Translations under genes and position numbers: made by a program
Shown: positions 50,838 to 63,126 of the stretch, one piece after another
Position numbering within the stretch: position 1 is the first letter of the stretch
Layout: the number at the start of each line of letters is the position of its first letter
NCBI GenBank assembly: GCA_028583405.1
Contig: CM053243.1
Coordinates: 27,370,116 to 27,434,115, forward strand
From: Pogonophryne albipinna
Lineage: Eukaryota; Chordata; Actinopteri; Perciformes; Artedidraconidae
Direction: 5' to 3'
Length of the DNA stretch: 64,000 nucleotides
The notes under the pieces: model-generated
What the model was told of the DNA's origin: nothing
Databases searched by the model: none
The model's input: only the letters and a program-made list of their open reading frames with translations

Positions 50838-53800
50838 ATGGCTCTGCGGTTCAAACAGACCGTCCATGAATGCAGTTTATTCGGTAAGTGAAATTCAAGC
50901 ATTTTATTTGTTACTTGTCTTTTTAGCTTTTCAGCTAACGAGCGAGACGAAGCTACATCTGTGCTAATGATGCTATCCGTAGCATACAAGTTAAAACATA
51001 ATAGAGAAGTGTAAAACATTAAGAAAGATTATACTGTAGAACAAAAGGCTTCTCGTGAGGTTGATAAAATAAGGTCATGCTTGTAGCCTACATTAGTTAG
51101 TTTGCTAGTTAGGTAACTGTATGCATTGTTATTGTTAATTTAAAATAGCTATGCTCGACGATGCAGACAGCTAGCGTCACATTAGTGTTGAAGAGCAGAG
51201 TACTGTATGAGATTAACCTCACTATAAGATCTGTGTATCTTAAAAATATGAATCTCACATTTCCAGTTGGTTCCAGAAATAACGTTAACGTAGATATTGC
51301 AATATGGTTTGTTGAGCTGGAGTTGATTATTGAAGCTTACTGGTTAACGTTCATCATATTAAATGAGCGAACCCAAACGTTGTTGTTTTTATTAATATTA
51401 TTACCAATACTTACTTAGCATTTTATTACCATTACACTGGAGAAACCGACTTATTGTGGCAGCAGAACGTGAACATGTAACGTAATGCATTTAAGGACTA
51501 TAGCGTAGTCAAGGCTTTAGGGACAAGGAAATGATTTGTTTAAATATTATATATGACGTTATGTGTGCTTCTGTGACAATTAAGCTTATTCATTGCATTA
51601 CATTTATTAAAGATGTTTGTCTTTTACCCCTACGTGTGTGTTACAAATGAATGTGAATATGGCATAGGACATATATTTCATTTGACTGTCTCATGAAAAA
51701 CGATTCCAAAATAACAGTAAAATAAAAAGGACCCCAACTATACAATAATACACAATCCAACTGATAAGATACAGTAAGGGCTTTGATATCCAGCACTTTT
51801 TTTAAGGATAACAAAAAGATTATGAGATGACATTTGCATGTAAAAAAAGTCTGTGACCAACACATTGTTACTTATATCTGTTTGTTTAAAGTTTCCAGGT
51901 GATGCAGACAGACCAGAGGATGCTGACCACGAGAGACAGACCTATTCCTAACATCAGTGAACTTCAGCATGGACTCAAAGGTACAAAGACTCCTTTCATA
52001 CTGTACAAAGAATCGAGAAACGTTCTGGTTTAAATAGATAAAGTAACAACTATAATCAGCTGTCACATTTCAATGTATTTAAGGAAATTATTATTTTACA
52101 TTGTGAGAATTACTACCATTTGTCTCTACATATTGTATGTAAAAGAGGTTCTTGCAGTGAGACAACCGAACAGCATGACACTACATTTACACTAAGTTCT
52201 GATAACAGTTGAATATTATTTAATAATAACATATCTTTTAATGTTGATGAATTTAAAAAACACATTAAAATAAAAAAATATTTTATTTCTACAGCCGCTT
52301 AATAAACAAACACCTCTTTCATAAATAACACACTTACTCTGCAATAATGCAACCCAGTCTCATGGCATTTCGTGTTCACCAACACGATTTTTAATCTATT
52401 GATTCGTGTTCACCAACACGATTTCCCCCTTTTTTTCGTGTTGCACAGCACGATTTTAAAAGCAATGTATTTCTACTGGTAATGTGTTTCGTGCCTGCAG
52501 CACGTCTTTTTCTCCGGTCGGGTCGTGGAAGACCGGAAGCTGTGTGGTTCATAAAAACATGTTCTTACTCAATATCAAGCCACAATTATTGCTTTTATTT
52601 TAAATCGTATAATTTCAGACTTTTGTTGCCATCTGTGAGGAAAATAAATGGGGCTCAGAGCCTCAGGATACAGAAATCTGTATTTTTTAAATCTTTTGTT
52701 CCTTCTAATTTGTTATTCTTTTCAAAATAACACACTGTTATTTACTCACCAATAACACACAATTATCCTTGCTTTTATTTATTGGTTTAATTCCATAATC
52801 TCTGGCTTTTTTGGCGTCCGTCAGGAACTGAATTTCAAAATAAAAATAACCGGAAACAGACGTAGGCATTTCGAGCGATTACCCAAGATCCTCAGCTATG
52901 GTTTAAGCTCGCTGATTGGATGTTTTAGCCGCAATGCATGCTGGGATTTAGTGTTTATATTATATGAAATCCGGAAAACATTTAAAAAGAATAAAATAAT
53001 ACTTAATTCCGAGTGCTCTTGCTTTTCTCTTTGAAAGTCATCACATAACAGCATTGTAATACACGGTTCGGCTGCATTACATATTACAGATCTGCCGTAG
53101 TTCTTTATTTATAGAGCCCTGATGAGAAGACCTTTGGAAAAACTGAAGAAATGCCGCCGAAACTGAATACTTGACGTGGATCATACATATATCAACAATT
53201 AAACAACATCTTCAATTTCTCTTCACACAATACGTCTCCTTGCAGTATCAACACTAATTCGGCTGACTTTTACATTTGATCTAATTCATAGATAGGTTAT
53301 ATTTACCCCATAACGGTGCACAGCTGATATAAAGGACTTGTAGTTTTTAAAGATATTACTGATTTTCTTTGAATGTAAATACTGAGTCTGAAATAGTATA
53401 GCAATATGCTGTAAAATGATGTGAAAGCATGAATAAAACTACACATCTTCAGATGTTGTACATACATAAGTGTCCTACAGTAATAATACAAAGTTATTAT
53501 GGCTGTGTGTACCTTGTGTGCACCGCCTAGTGGTTAAAGCACGTTATTGAATTATTGTTTTTATGTGTTATATTTGATTAAAAAAAATATTAAGAGTACA
53601 TACTTTCATAGGGGGAAAGTAGAAGGTCTGTGATAGAAATATAGAATATAAAAAATCAAGAAGATACTATAAGTGATCTCTACAATAAAACAGTTTAGTG
53701 CAGGATGTACAAAGATATTAATAGGAGGAGGTGCAAAACAGAAAAACGAATTAACCTTTATTTAAACATTAAATAACAGATTAAGGTCTTCTTTTAAATA

Positions 53801-55510
53801 AGAAAAAAACTTTGGGGGTATCTATCTACAGATAAATATTAAGCCTGACAAAGTACTTAACGTCTAATATATTGCTTTCCTGCAATGTTAACTATGTTGA
53901 AGCACTTATTTTAACTGATATTAAACATATGAATTATACTCTTATGTATGTAGATAGAATAAGAAATGTGCAGAATATGACAGTTTAATGGTGGAAGTAT
54001 ACACACATATTGATAGATGTCTTGTAATGCACTGTTGAGGAACCTGTGACCCAAGTTTTTCATTCATTGCATAACTACACCGTAGTTGTGTATGATATGT
54101 CAATAAACCTTTGAAAATCTTGAAATCTTGAAAGGGATGTGCAAAATAGCCATAATATACAGTCTTTAATTAACTATTAGTAGAGAATAACGAGTAATGA
54201 ATATACTTTATTACTCGTTTCCATTCATGTCAATTGCAGATAAATGTTTAGTCTTCTCAAGCACCAACTATCAAATATCTCTCCTGATTGTTGGCACTTG
54301 ACAATCACCTTACCTGAATTTTACTCAGGTGTAACTAAAGTCTGATTTAAGGGTTGTTTATAATTCACATCATTAATCAGAATCTACAAAATAACTCAAA
54401 TAAATGTAGTGGAGTAAAAATACCAGGTTAACCTCTGAATTGTAGTGGAGTAGAATTACAAAGTAACAATGAGCTGTCATGTGGGTATATGTTAATGCTG
54501 CGCATTATGGACACAAGCGATTTTCACCCATTTATTAATTATATGTTTTACATTTGATAACACCAATGTGTTTAATACTGGCAACTTCTAATTGTGGGAA
54601 AAACGAAAACGTTCAGTCGAGACGTCCCATAGAACATTTTGCGAAAAACAATAGCCAGCATGTGTAGTTCTGGGGGGGCGTTCGATTCCAGTTTTGGATA
54701 GTCTGGCGTGGTTTCGTTCCATTTCAAACAGCTGTTTGACGCTCGGTGTAACCTTGGCGCACTGCCACTCCAACATCCAATCCCAGAGCTTGAAGATTAA
54801 TCACGTGGACTGTAGTCCTAAACGATAGCTGGGGATTATGGGTAGTGTAGTGTCTTCGGCCATCCTAAACTCAGAAATGTTGACAATCGCAATGATGCTC
54901 AAAATGTCCCTTATAGGCCTACGTCTGTTTCCGGTTATTTTTATTTTGAAATTCAGTTCCTGACGGACGCCAAAAAAGCCAGAGATTATGGAATTAAACC
55001 AATAAATAAAAGCAAGGATAATTGTGTGTTATTGGTGAGTAAATAATAGTGTGTTATTTTGAAAAGAATAACAAATTAGAAGGAAAAAAGATTTAAAAAA
55101 TACAATTTCAGTATTCTGAGGCTCTGAGCCCCATTTATTTTCCTCACAGACGGCAACAAAAGTCCGAAATTATACGATTTAAAATAAAAGCAATAACTGT
55201 GGCTTGATATTGATTTTATGAACCACACAGCTTCCGGTCTTCCACGACCCGACCGGAGAAAAAGACGTGCTGCAGGCACGTAACACATTACCCGTAGAAA
55301 TACATTGCTTTTAAAATCGTGCAGTGCAACACGAAAAAAAGGGGAAAATCGTGTTGGTGAACACGAAATGCCATGAGACTGGGTTGAATAATGTCATAGG
55401 TTTGATGTTTCTTGTCATTTCTGTTAGGAAAGGACATACCTGAAGGACACGACTGCCTCACCGTTTTCGCAGAGAGGCCAGAAGAAAATGAAAAGCTGAT
55501 ATCAGATTAA
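50838..55510 (+). CDS. Putative three-exon mini-gene inside the inverted structure (function unknown)
   Basis: Exon 1 ends at 50883 before GTAAGTG. Exon 2 runs 51899-51980, after TTTGTTTAAAGTTTCCAG and before GTACAAAG. Exon 3 runs from 55428, after TTGTCATTTCTGTTAG, to a TAA at 55508-55510. Two start choices keep one frame. ATG 50866 with the acceptor at 51898 gives 60 residues. ATG 50838 (N-terminus MALRFKQTVHECSLF) with an alternative acceptor CAGACAG at 51911 gives 65. The shared part contains RPIPNISELQHGLKG, DCLTVFAERPEE and a C-terminal EKLISD; it is acidic and hydrophilic, with no membrane span or signal peptide. I do not recognise the family. Other phases of exon 2 contain stops, which favours a real frame. 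The palindromic element at 52350-55386 sits in intron 2, only about 35 bp before the acceptor of exon 3. It could be a captured gene fragment or a chance alignment of splice signals. Confidence 0.4.
52350..55386. mobile_element. Palindromic DNA transposon A, 3.04 kb, in intron of the mini-gene
   Basis: A perfect 18-bp terminal inverted repeat CAACCCAGTCTCATGGCA begins inverted arms of about 470-520 bp (52350-52870 with 54917-55386). AATAATG flanks both ends (52343-52349 and 55387-55393), a 7-bp target duplication. The arms begin with hairpin-forming CGTGTTCACCAACACG; the left arm has it twice through a 34-bp duplication. The core (52871-54916) is non-coding and is shared with the element at 60196-63126. 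Inside the core a block at about 54010-54130 ends AATCTTGAAATCTTGAAA and looks like a LINE tail. The superfamily is unknown; a 7-bp duplication is unusual for hAT (8), piggyBac (TTAA) or Tc1 (TA). Confidence 0.85.
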
Positions 55511-55529
55511 AGACCAATACAGGACATTC

Positions 55530-56297
55530 ACTAAGAAACTACTCTTTTATTGTGAACAGAAGGTCAAACAGGACCATCATTTGTTTGTGACAGCTGTGCC
55601 CAGTATGGGCTCACAGATGCAGTTAGGTGGTTTCTTCATCAGGCCTGGTCCTCCTCCCAGAGAAAGACCTCTCCACCTCAGTCCTCTCCAGCCAAACCCA
55701 CAGACAGGACATCCGTCACGCTGAGGTTTCTCCCAAAGTCCACGCTGTCTCAATTGATCCACACTGTGAATATGAGGGGAAAATGTGTGTCATAAATGCT
55801 TTAGACAATAAGAAACATGAAGTTAACTGTAAGGAATGGCTCATTCTTTTTTAAATAGACAAAACTATTACTGTATTTCAATATCTCACGTCTGAAAGTT
55901 TAATTTAAAAGAAGAAGAGGCCCCAAAAATAAAGATTGGTATATCAATAAATGTAGTTTATTTTAATTGTTTAAAGTAGATCGAACTGGGACTTAAGACT
56001 TTGAATACAGTCTGGTTGTGGAGGAGGCACACAGGTAAGAGCACTAACTAGCTACCATCACATGTAACTAAGCTTGACTTGAATTTATTAAAAGTATAAT
56101 TAAGTAACAGCAACAAATCAATAAATAAAATCATGCAAAAATGTGAATCTTTGCTGGATCCACTGTTGAATTTACCACATATTGTATATTTTAGAAACCT
56201 GAAGGCATTTATAGATTTGTATGCAAGTAATATCCAAAAACTCAATACCGTAGATTATTATTGAAAGTTTTGCTGAATAGTTTCATGTTCACTTACC
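55530..56297 (-). other. Possible convergent minus-strand transcript, terminal exon and upstream donor
   Basis: On the minus strand an acceptor (CATATTCACAG) precedes 55763. The frame 55763-55577 then stays open for 61 codons with a cysteine-rich stretch (GCPVCGFGWRG, later PPNCICEP), stops with TGA, and is followed by AATAAA at about 55549. Upstream a donor AAG/GTAAGTGAAC sits at 56297/56296. Joining the two directly gives an in-frame stop and no ATG, so another exon or a non-coding RNA would be required. The 3' end overlaps the last exon of the plus-strand mini-gene tail to tail. Confidence 0.3.
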
Positions 56298-56699
56298 TTA
56301 AGCAACGTAAAACGTGCAGACCGGGAGCAACAGATGTAGGTTAGCCGGCTAGCTGGAGTACATAGGTTAGTCTTATTTACTTACTGTTAACTAACTAATG
56401 CTAACATATCTGTCGGCTAGAAGTACACAGCTTAATCAACCATATTTAACAGGCCATTGTCCTCTCAGCCTGAAATATCAATTACTTCAATAAATGTTAA
56501 AACAAAAAAAGGAAACGTTCTGGCTCAATTAGCTTGTTAGCTTATTGCAGCTGTGCATGTTGCTAGCGGGTTACTTGCTAGGCCACCTCACGAGCTGCGC
56601 CAGGTGATGTAAACAAGAAAACCTCGATAGACCAGACCGTTTGTAGACCGCTCGGCCCGGGGTCCAGTCTACGGATGCGGTCTATAAATCCATGCTCAA

Positions 56700-56830
56700 T
56701 TCAACCTTCTGTTTTCGTTCTCGTTCTTCTTCTTCTTCTTCTTCTTCTTCTTCTTCTTCTTCTTCTTTAATGGCGACTTGCAACCAGACCAGCATTATCG
56801 CCACCTACTGTATCACTGCAGCATTGTTCT
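56700..56830 (-). repeat. (TTC)n microsatellite with adjoining teleost repeat motif
   Basis: TTC repeats lie at about 56725-56766. On the minus strand the adjoining sequence reads GTAGGTGGCGATAATGCTGG and GTTGCAAGTCGCCATTAAAG before the GAA run. I recall this as a common teleost dispersed repeat often ending in a GAA tract. Confidence 0.7.
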
Positions 56831-57405
56831 TTGTCAGTTCCGTTTCATTACAATGACTTCCGTTTCATTACAATGACTTCCGTTACATTACAATGACTTC
56901 CGTTACAGCAAGAATCCCCCTCTCACACACATAGGTGAAACACATGCACATTCCCTACTAAGAACCTTTCAGTAAAATGTTTTCAGTTGCGTGTATGTGA
57001 GGATAATTTTCAGTAGTGTGTGTGCGAGGTGTTCAGTAATGAATGTGAGAGGATTTCAATAGTGTGTGTATGAGGTTAATTTTCAGTAGTGTGTGTGTGA
57101 GGTGTTCAGTAGTGAATGTGAGAGTATTTCAGTAGTGTGTGTGCAAGGCCAGAGGTTTTCAGTAGTGTGTGTGTGAGGTTAATTTTCAGTTGTGTGTGTG
57201 AGGCTTAATTTTCAGTAGTGTGTGTGTGAGGTCTTCAGTAGTGAATGTGAGAGTATTTCAGTAGTATGCGTGCAAGGCCAGATGTTTTCAGTAGTGTGTG
57301 TGTGAGGTGTTCAGTAGTGAATGTGAGAGTATTGCAGTAGTGTGTGTGCAAGGCCAGAGGTTTTCAGTAGTGTGTATGCGAGGTGTGTTTGAATTTTGGC
57401 CTACA

Positions 57406-58822
57406 CAGCCCCTCATAGCCACCACCTCCTAATGGTCATCCATTTAATCAGTGATGACCTGAAATTTAGAGATGTTATTTAAAGGAGAAACATATCTGCC
57501 ATAAGTGAAAATTCCTGAATTGAACTACAAACCATTAATGAAATGACTTCTGTTTTTAAAATACTTGTTAAAGGAGGGAATAATTATCACATGCTCGACA
57601 CCCAAGGTTCCACACACTGTTAAAGGGGTTTGCATAGTTCTTCAAGTAGACCAGAATTGAAGATAAATTAGTATAATGAGTTAGTGATATTCCACCGGTT
57701 GTCACACCATTTCAGGGACTTTATCACTGCATTAGAACCGACCACCCAAAGGTACTGAAGTAGGAACTTTTAAGTGATGAAATTCTACAACTGTTGTAAC
57801 TGACCAAAATCTTCTCCCAGAAATGACTGTCTCGAATGCCGTATCCCAGAGTAGGTGTTTGGTGGTATCGTGGAACTAAAACCTTGTAGTCAGTCTTGCC
57901 ACAGGATTGGGCTGGGACCTGTGCACTAGCACAGCCAGTGATGTTTTTTATGTAGTTAATCAACATGGCGAAACACCCCAAAGCCAGTAGGGCTAAGAGA
58001 CCAGTCCCAGGGGGAGTTTAGGCTCCACAGTGTACAAGGATAGCATAGGGGCGCCCAGGGGAGGGCTAGATGTTGCATTCCATGTCCTAACGTACCAATT
58101 GATCACGACGACCTCTTCTAGAGAACATATTACTTTCATACCTTAAATGGTATGAAAGGAGGGAGGGTACATTTCTCATGAGGAGACAGTTACAAATGCT
58201 AGCAGAACAGGACGACCCACCCCCGTATACAGATGTTGATGAACATGATGAGTTAGTTTAAATGATATGGATGTTCAGAGATGAGATTGTTCAATGAATG
58301 TCCAGCTGATGTGATACTTTAAATTATGAAATCATGTGAAGAAGTGAGCAAACTAAAATGCTAAAATGGAGTGAATCCATTTCAATTTACTTTACACTAT
58401 TCCAAGATAGTTTATTTTATTCTTTATTATTTTATAACTATTCTAATATAGTAAATTTCATGTTTTATAAATCGTTGCTATTCTAAAATGGTTTGTTTCT
58501 TTCACACTTTGTAAAACACTGAGCATGGTATGAGAACGGTTTCTATGAAAGGAGGGAGAAAGAAATGATCTAATACCAAGCCATTGCTGCTATTTTGAAG
58601 AATGATATTGAATGTAAACACTAGAAGTTATGCACAAGGGAAAACTTTTATGTTTTTAAACACAGTCAAAGTATTTTTTGTATTTTTGTAAAGTTGAGGG
58701 TATTGAACCATTCCATTTTGATTGTATGTTTTTGATATGAGTTATGTACCATGCAAAGTTCAGATGAAGAACTCATTGATCTCAGTATTATTTACACACC
58801 TTTTAGGTGTGTAAGGAGGGAT
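57406..58822 (+). other. 3' internal region of a third retroelement (to its purine tract)
   Basis: 57540-57682 matches 4394-4534. A small frame at 58178-58261 (27 codons; open upstream to about 58095) has an EQDDPPPYTD tail with a PPPY late-domain-like motif and precedes about 560 bp of untranslated sequence ending in GTGTAAGGAGGGA, a purine tract directly before the LTR. This is the layout of an env or accessory C-terminus plus 3' untranslated region, but no fusion or membrane domain can be read, so the coding assignment is weak. Confidence 0.5.
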
Positions 58823-59410
58823 TGTTAGAAATTAAAATCAATATTTGATGATATAAGATAGATTAAACACCAGTACTTTTATAACTGTTTTATTGTGAAA
58901 ATACTTCCGGTTAGCTTACGCCTGTGGTTAAAGTTTATTTTGAAAAGCTATTCCGGAAGAGATCTCCGAAATACCAACAGTAGCTTGACTTCAGGTTTTA
59001 GGGAAAAGTAACGATTGCAGCCGTTAAAATGTATTAAATATAAAGTTATGAAAGAGATAAGGAGGAGAAAAGGCATGTGGAAGTAAGCAATGAATGTAAA
59101 ATGTCGAAATCCTCTGTTTAACGCAATATCGGACACAGAAGTACGAGGTGGGAAGTCCCCTACGTCACCACAGCCGCCATTGAAGAGGAGTAGCCAAATG
59201 AGATATATAGTCAGGTGACGAGGGCTTGTAGGACCTCTTTTGCTCGGCTGACACTAAGAGAGGGAGCTTTTCTCTTCCCTCTCTCTGAACCATCTTCTGC
59301 TTGTAACATTACCGCGCCATTTTAATTAAAGTACCCATTTCAACCTTCTCAGAGACTCCATTAGTCTCCTTATTTTAAAGCTTCTCTCCTGGACGCGAGA
59401 ATAACGAACA
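58823..59410 (+). mobile_element. 3' LTR of the third retroelement
   Basis: It starts TGTTAGAAATTAAAATC and ends AACGAACA (TGTT...AACA), is 588 bp long and follows a purine tract. A TATA-like GATATATAG lies near 59200 and ATTAAAG near 59327. It is unlike the LTRs at 1423 and 23024 except for the TGTTAG start. The 5' half of this element is not present in recognisable form upstream, so the copy is truncated or rearranged. Confidence 0.7.
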
Positions 59411-59939
59411 AAGCTATCAAATCGCGATTTGAAATGATGCGATTATCAAATCACAAAGCCTGCAAATTTTTTTTTTTTGTTCTTGTGTGTCAGTCATCCA
59501 CACCAATCAGAAGTGCTGTGCTCCACATGTACCAGCCATTGTTAACCAATCAGAAGTGGCCCATGATAGAAGGTGATAGACAGATTGATCCAATCACCTG
59601 CCAAGTATTTTTGAAATACTTTTCCAAATGGTTCCTAGATGGTTTGGTGAAACAAACCATCTGAGTCAGGTTAGTAATGCTCCATCACATATTTCTATTA
59701 CAGGGTGAATCTTAAACTGAAGCTTGACTTTAAAGCAACCCAACGGAAGTTTCATGTAAGTTTAGTTCTTTCACTCGTAGCTCGGGCTGCAGGGGTGCTA
59801 GAGACGGGAGCATGTTGATGCACCGCATTTTACAATAAACTTCCGTTGGGTCGCTTAAAAAGAAATATCGCAAATCGCAATATTTGTCAGAAAAATCGCA
59901 ATTAGGTTTATTTTATTTTTTCAAAATCGTGCAGCCCTA
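59411..59939 (-). mobile_element. hAT-type element fragment (AATCGCAAT family)
   Basis: The right end, read on the minus strand, is TAGGGCTGCACGATTTTGAA followed by AATCGCGATT-rich subterminal sequence; the left side has ATCAAATCGCGATTTGAAAT. This AATCG-rich pattern with a TAGGGCTGCACGAT terminus is a common teleost hAT repeat. The left terminus is missing at the junction with the LTR. Confidence 0.7.
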
Positions 59940-60195
59940 TTAGGAACCTATCCATGTGATTTTAAGTGGGGGTGGACCTCAAATCCTCTAGAGGGGTCCG
60001 GAGGCATGCTCCCCCGGTAAGATATTTTATTTTGGAGTTAAATGCATCAGTCTGGTGCACTTTGAGGTGGAAATAAAGAGACTAGATCTATGGGAACACT
60101 TATATGAAACAGAACTGTGTACATTTCAATAATCATAAAATCATGGCCATAACCAATAACATACCATTTCCACAACACATCCTCACTCCCAGGTC
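59940..60195 (-). repeat. Dispersed repeat fragment shared with 34985-35110
   Basis: On the minus strand 59960-60065 reads TCAAAGTGCACCAGACTGAT, then GGGGGAGCATGCCTCCGG and CCCCTCTAGAGGATTTGAGG, in the same order as 34990-35090. It is a fragment of one repeat family in opposite orientation. The rest of this interval is plain AT-rich sequence. Confidence 0.6.
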
Positions 60196-63126
60196 GGCCT
60201 ATGTTGACGTTATGTCAAGTCCCCTGTGTCGGCTTTTTCCAACGCAAGGGGGGGGGCCTTAGCGTCCATTTTCAACGCAAGGGGGGGGGGGCCTTAGCGT
60301 CCATTTTCAGCTTTCCGGGATGTCCATATGCTTCTATGGACGCTCATGGAAGCACGGCATTCGTTTGTGTCGACTGCCCTTAAAGGCAATGTGAGCGCCC
60401 ATTCTCATTGGATAACGGAGAATTGTACACCCGGAAGTAAGTATTCCCCTTACTGTCGATTGATTTTACAGTGATATCTGCACTACTCATCGACTAAAAA
60501 ACACCAGATTATCCTTGTTAATTACACAACATTGATTGGTTTAAATTGTGTGCAATGCTTTTGTATTTTTCCCCTTCGATTCGGAGAAACAAATATTTTT
60601 TCGGAGTAAAGGATGGCAGAAGACACTACACTACCCAGAATCCCCAGCTATCGTTTGGACTACACCATGTGCTCTGTTTGACGTCACGTGATCTTCAAAT
60701 TTCTCCCTGCAGAAAAAAAAAACATGGCCGAACTTCGTTTTATTCTCGGTGGAAAATGCCTATTTTAAAGTTAGTTTGGCCATTAAAATGCGTTTTGATG
60801 TCATTTGATGCGAGAAATATGAGTTGTTATTTCAGATTATGTGTGCAGTGGATGTACATGATCTTTAGTTTGCTAGTTATTACGAGGATTACTTCAGGAA
60901 ATTGCGTCCATAACGTTTTCATTGTTACCAAGGTGGTTGCTAGGGACGCTGCTATCGATATTATTTCTATTATGTTATGTAACTGTTTAATGGTGTTATC
61001 TTTATTGCTACCCCCTTCCCCGTCAATGTATAGTGTTGGTCCACAGCGCAAACATATTAGTTTAACAAAATCCGCATCTAAAGATAGCCTACGTTATTTT
61101 CCCCTGTGCAATTCCAGTCTCACATCTCAGAGCACATCGTCATTAAAAAATACCGGAAACAGACCGAAAACATAAAAAAAAAAAAAAAAAAAACTTTATT
61201 CCGAGTGTGCTTGCTTTTCTCTTTGAAAGTCATCACATACCGGCATTGTAATACACGGTTCGGCTGCATTAAATATTACATATCTGCCGTAGTTCTGTAT
61301 TTATAGAGCCCTGATGAGAAGACTTAGACAAACATGAGGAACTGAAAACGTGACGTGGATCATAAATATATCAGCCATTAAACAACATCTTACATTTCTT
61401 TTCACACAATATGTCTCCTTGCAGTATCAACACTAATTCGGCTGACTTTTATATTTGATCCAATTGGTAGATCGGCTGTATTTACACCATAAAGGTGCAC
61501 AGCTGATATAAAGGGACACCTAGTGGTTAAAGCATGTTATTGAATTTCATTAATTTTATTATTAGATATTAATAGGATCCCTATAAAGTATATTCATTAC
61601 TCGTTATTCTCTACTAATAGTTAATTAAAGACTGTATATAATGACTATTTTGCACATCCCTTTCAAGATTTCAAGATTTTCTAAGGTTTATTGACATATC
61701 ATATAGGCCTACACAACTATGGTGTAGTTATGCATTGAATGAAAAACTTGGGTCGCAGGTTCCTCAATAATGCATTACAAGACATCTATCAATATTTGTG
61801 CATACCTCCAGCAATGTTAACTATGTTGAAGCACTTATTTTAACTGATATTATACATAATGTATTATACTCTTATAAGATGTATGTAGATATTTCATCTC
61901 CGGCCTTGTCAGGTATTGAACAATCAATAAATAAAGAACTCAGAATTGTTGAATATAAAACACAGAATTTGTGTGATTATACTAAATGATTTACAAATAA
62001 ACACCACTGCATATTTAACTGTTACACATGCTGATGTAACGCAATTGTTCCAACTTGGGATCAATAAAGTATATCTTATCTTAAGCTGATCGATTGCTAC
62101 TGCCATATTTGCAAAATGTGCCTCTGAACCTTGACAAGTGCATGTTTCAGGCTTATCAATTAATGTAATGTAATGTAATGTTATCAATTAACAACAGGGG
62201 TCACAAACATAAGACCAGCTGTTAAATAAAGCTCTTCTGACCTTACCTGGCATGTGTGTATATATATTAATGCTGCCCATTATGGGCACAAGCAATTTTC
62301 ACCCATTTATTAATTATATGTTTTAAATTTGAGTGTTTCCTATACCCTAAACCTCCAGGGATGTACACAGTTTAATACTGGCAACTTCTTATTATGGGAA
62401 ATACGAAAACGTCTTTTAAAACTACAACTCCCAGTAGAGACGTGCCATAGATAGAGAACATGTTGCGAAACAGAATAGCCAGCATGTGTAGTTCTGGGGA
62501 CGGGGTGGGGGAGGGGACGACGCGGTGGACCCGTTCAAATCCAGTTTTGGACAGTCTGCCGTGGTTCCATCCCATTTCAAGTGCTGTTCGAGGCTCGGTG
62601 TAACCCTCGGAGCACACTCTCCATTCACAGAGCTTGAGGACTATCACGGGGTTTGTCAAACAGAGCACATGGTGTAGTCCAAACGATAGCTGGGGATTCT
62701 GGGTCTTCTGCTATCCTTTACTCCGAAAAAATATTTGTTTCTCCGAATCGAAGGGGAAAAATACAAAAGCATTGCACACAATTTAAACCAATCAATGTTG
62801 TGTAATTAACAAGGATAATCTGTTGTTTTTTAGTCGATGAGTAGTGCAGATATCACTGTAAAATCAATTGACAGTAAGGGGAATACTTACTTCCGGGTGT
62901 ACAATTCTCCGTTATCCAATGAGAATGGACGCTCACATTGCCTTTAAGGGCAGTCGACACAAACGAATGCCGTGCTTCCATGAGCGTCCATAGAAGCATA
63001 TGGACATCCCGGAAAGCTGAAAATGGACGCTAAGGGCCCCCCCCTTGCGTTGAAAATGGACGCTAAGCCCCCCCCCTTGTTGGAAAAAGCCGACACAGGG
63101 GACTTGACATAACGTCAACATAGGCC
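60196..63126. mobile_element. Palindromic DNA transposon B, 2.93 kb, sharing the core of element A
   Basis: Inverted arms of about 470-490 bp begin GGCCTATGTTGACGTTATGT on both sides (60196-60690 with 62660-63126) and contain GGACGCTAAG/GGGGGGG and TTCCATGAGCGTCCATAG blocks. The arms share nothing visible with those of element A. The core does: 61195-61550 matches 52990-53540, 61580-61800 matches 54005-54235 in inverted orientation, 61810-61890 matches 53887-53960, and 62270-62710 matches 54505-54845. A poly(A) run lies at 61171-61191. The 209-codon frame at 60546-61175 crosses arm and core and lacks motifs. No clean target-site duplication was found; a hAT-like element abuts the right end. 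Confidence 0.75.

Noticed and set aside
57724..57981. 85-codon minus-strand frame in the third retroelement
   Set aside because: Antisense to the retroelement, no known domain; likely chance.
60546..61175. 209-codon open frame
   Set aside because: It crosses from the inverted arm into the core of palindromic element B, has no recognisable domain and its start is in the terminal arm; probably chance.
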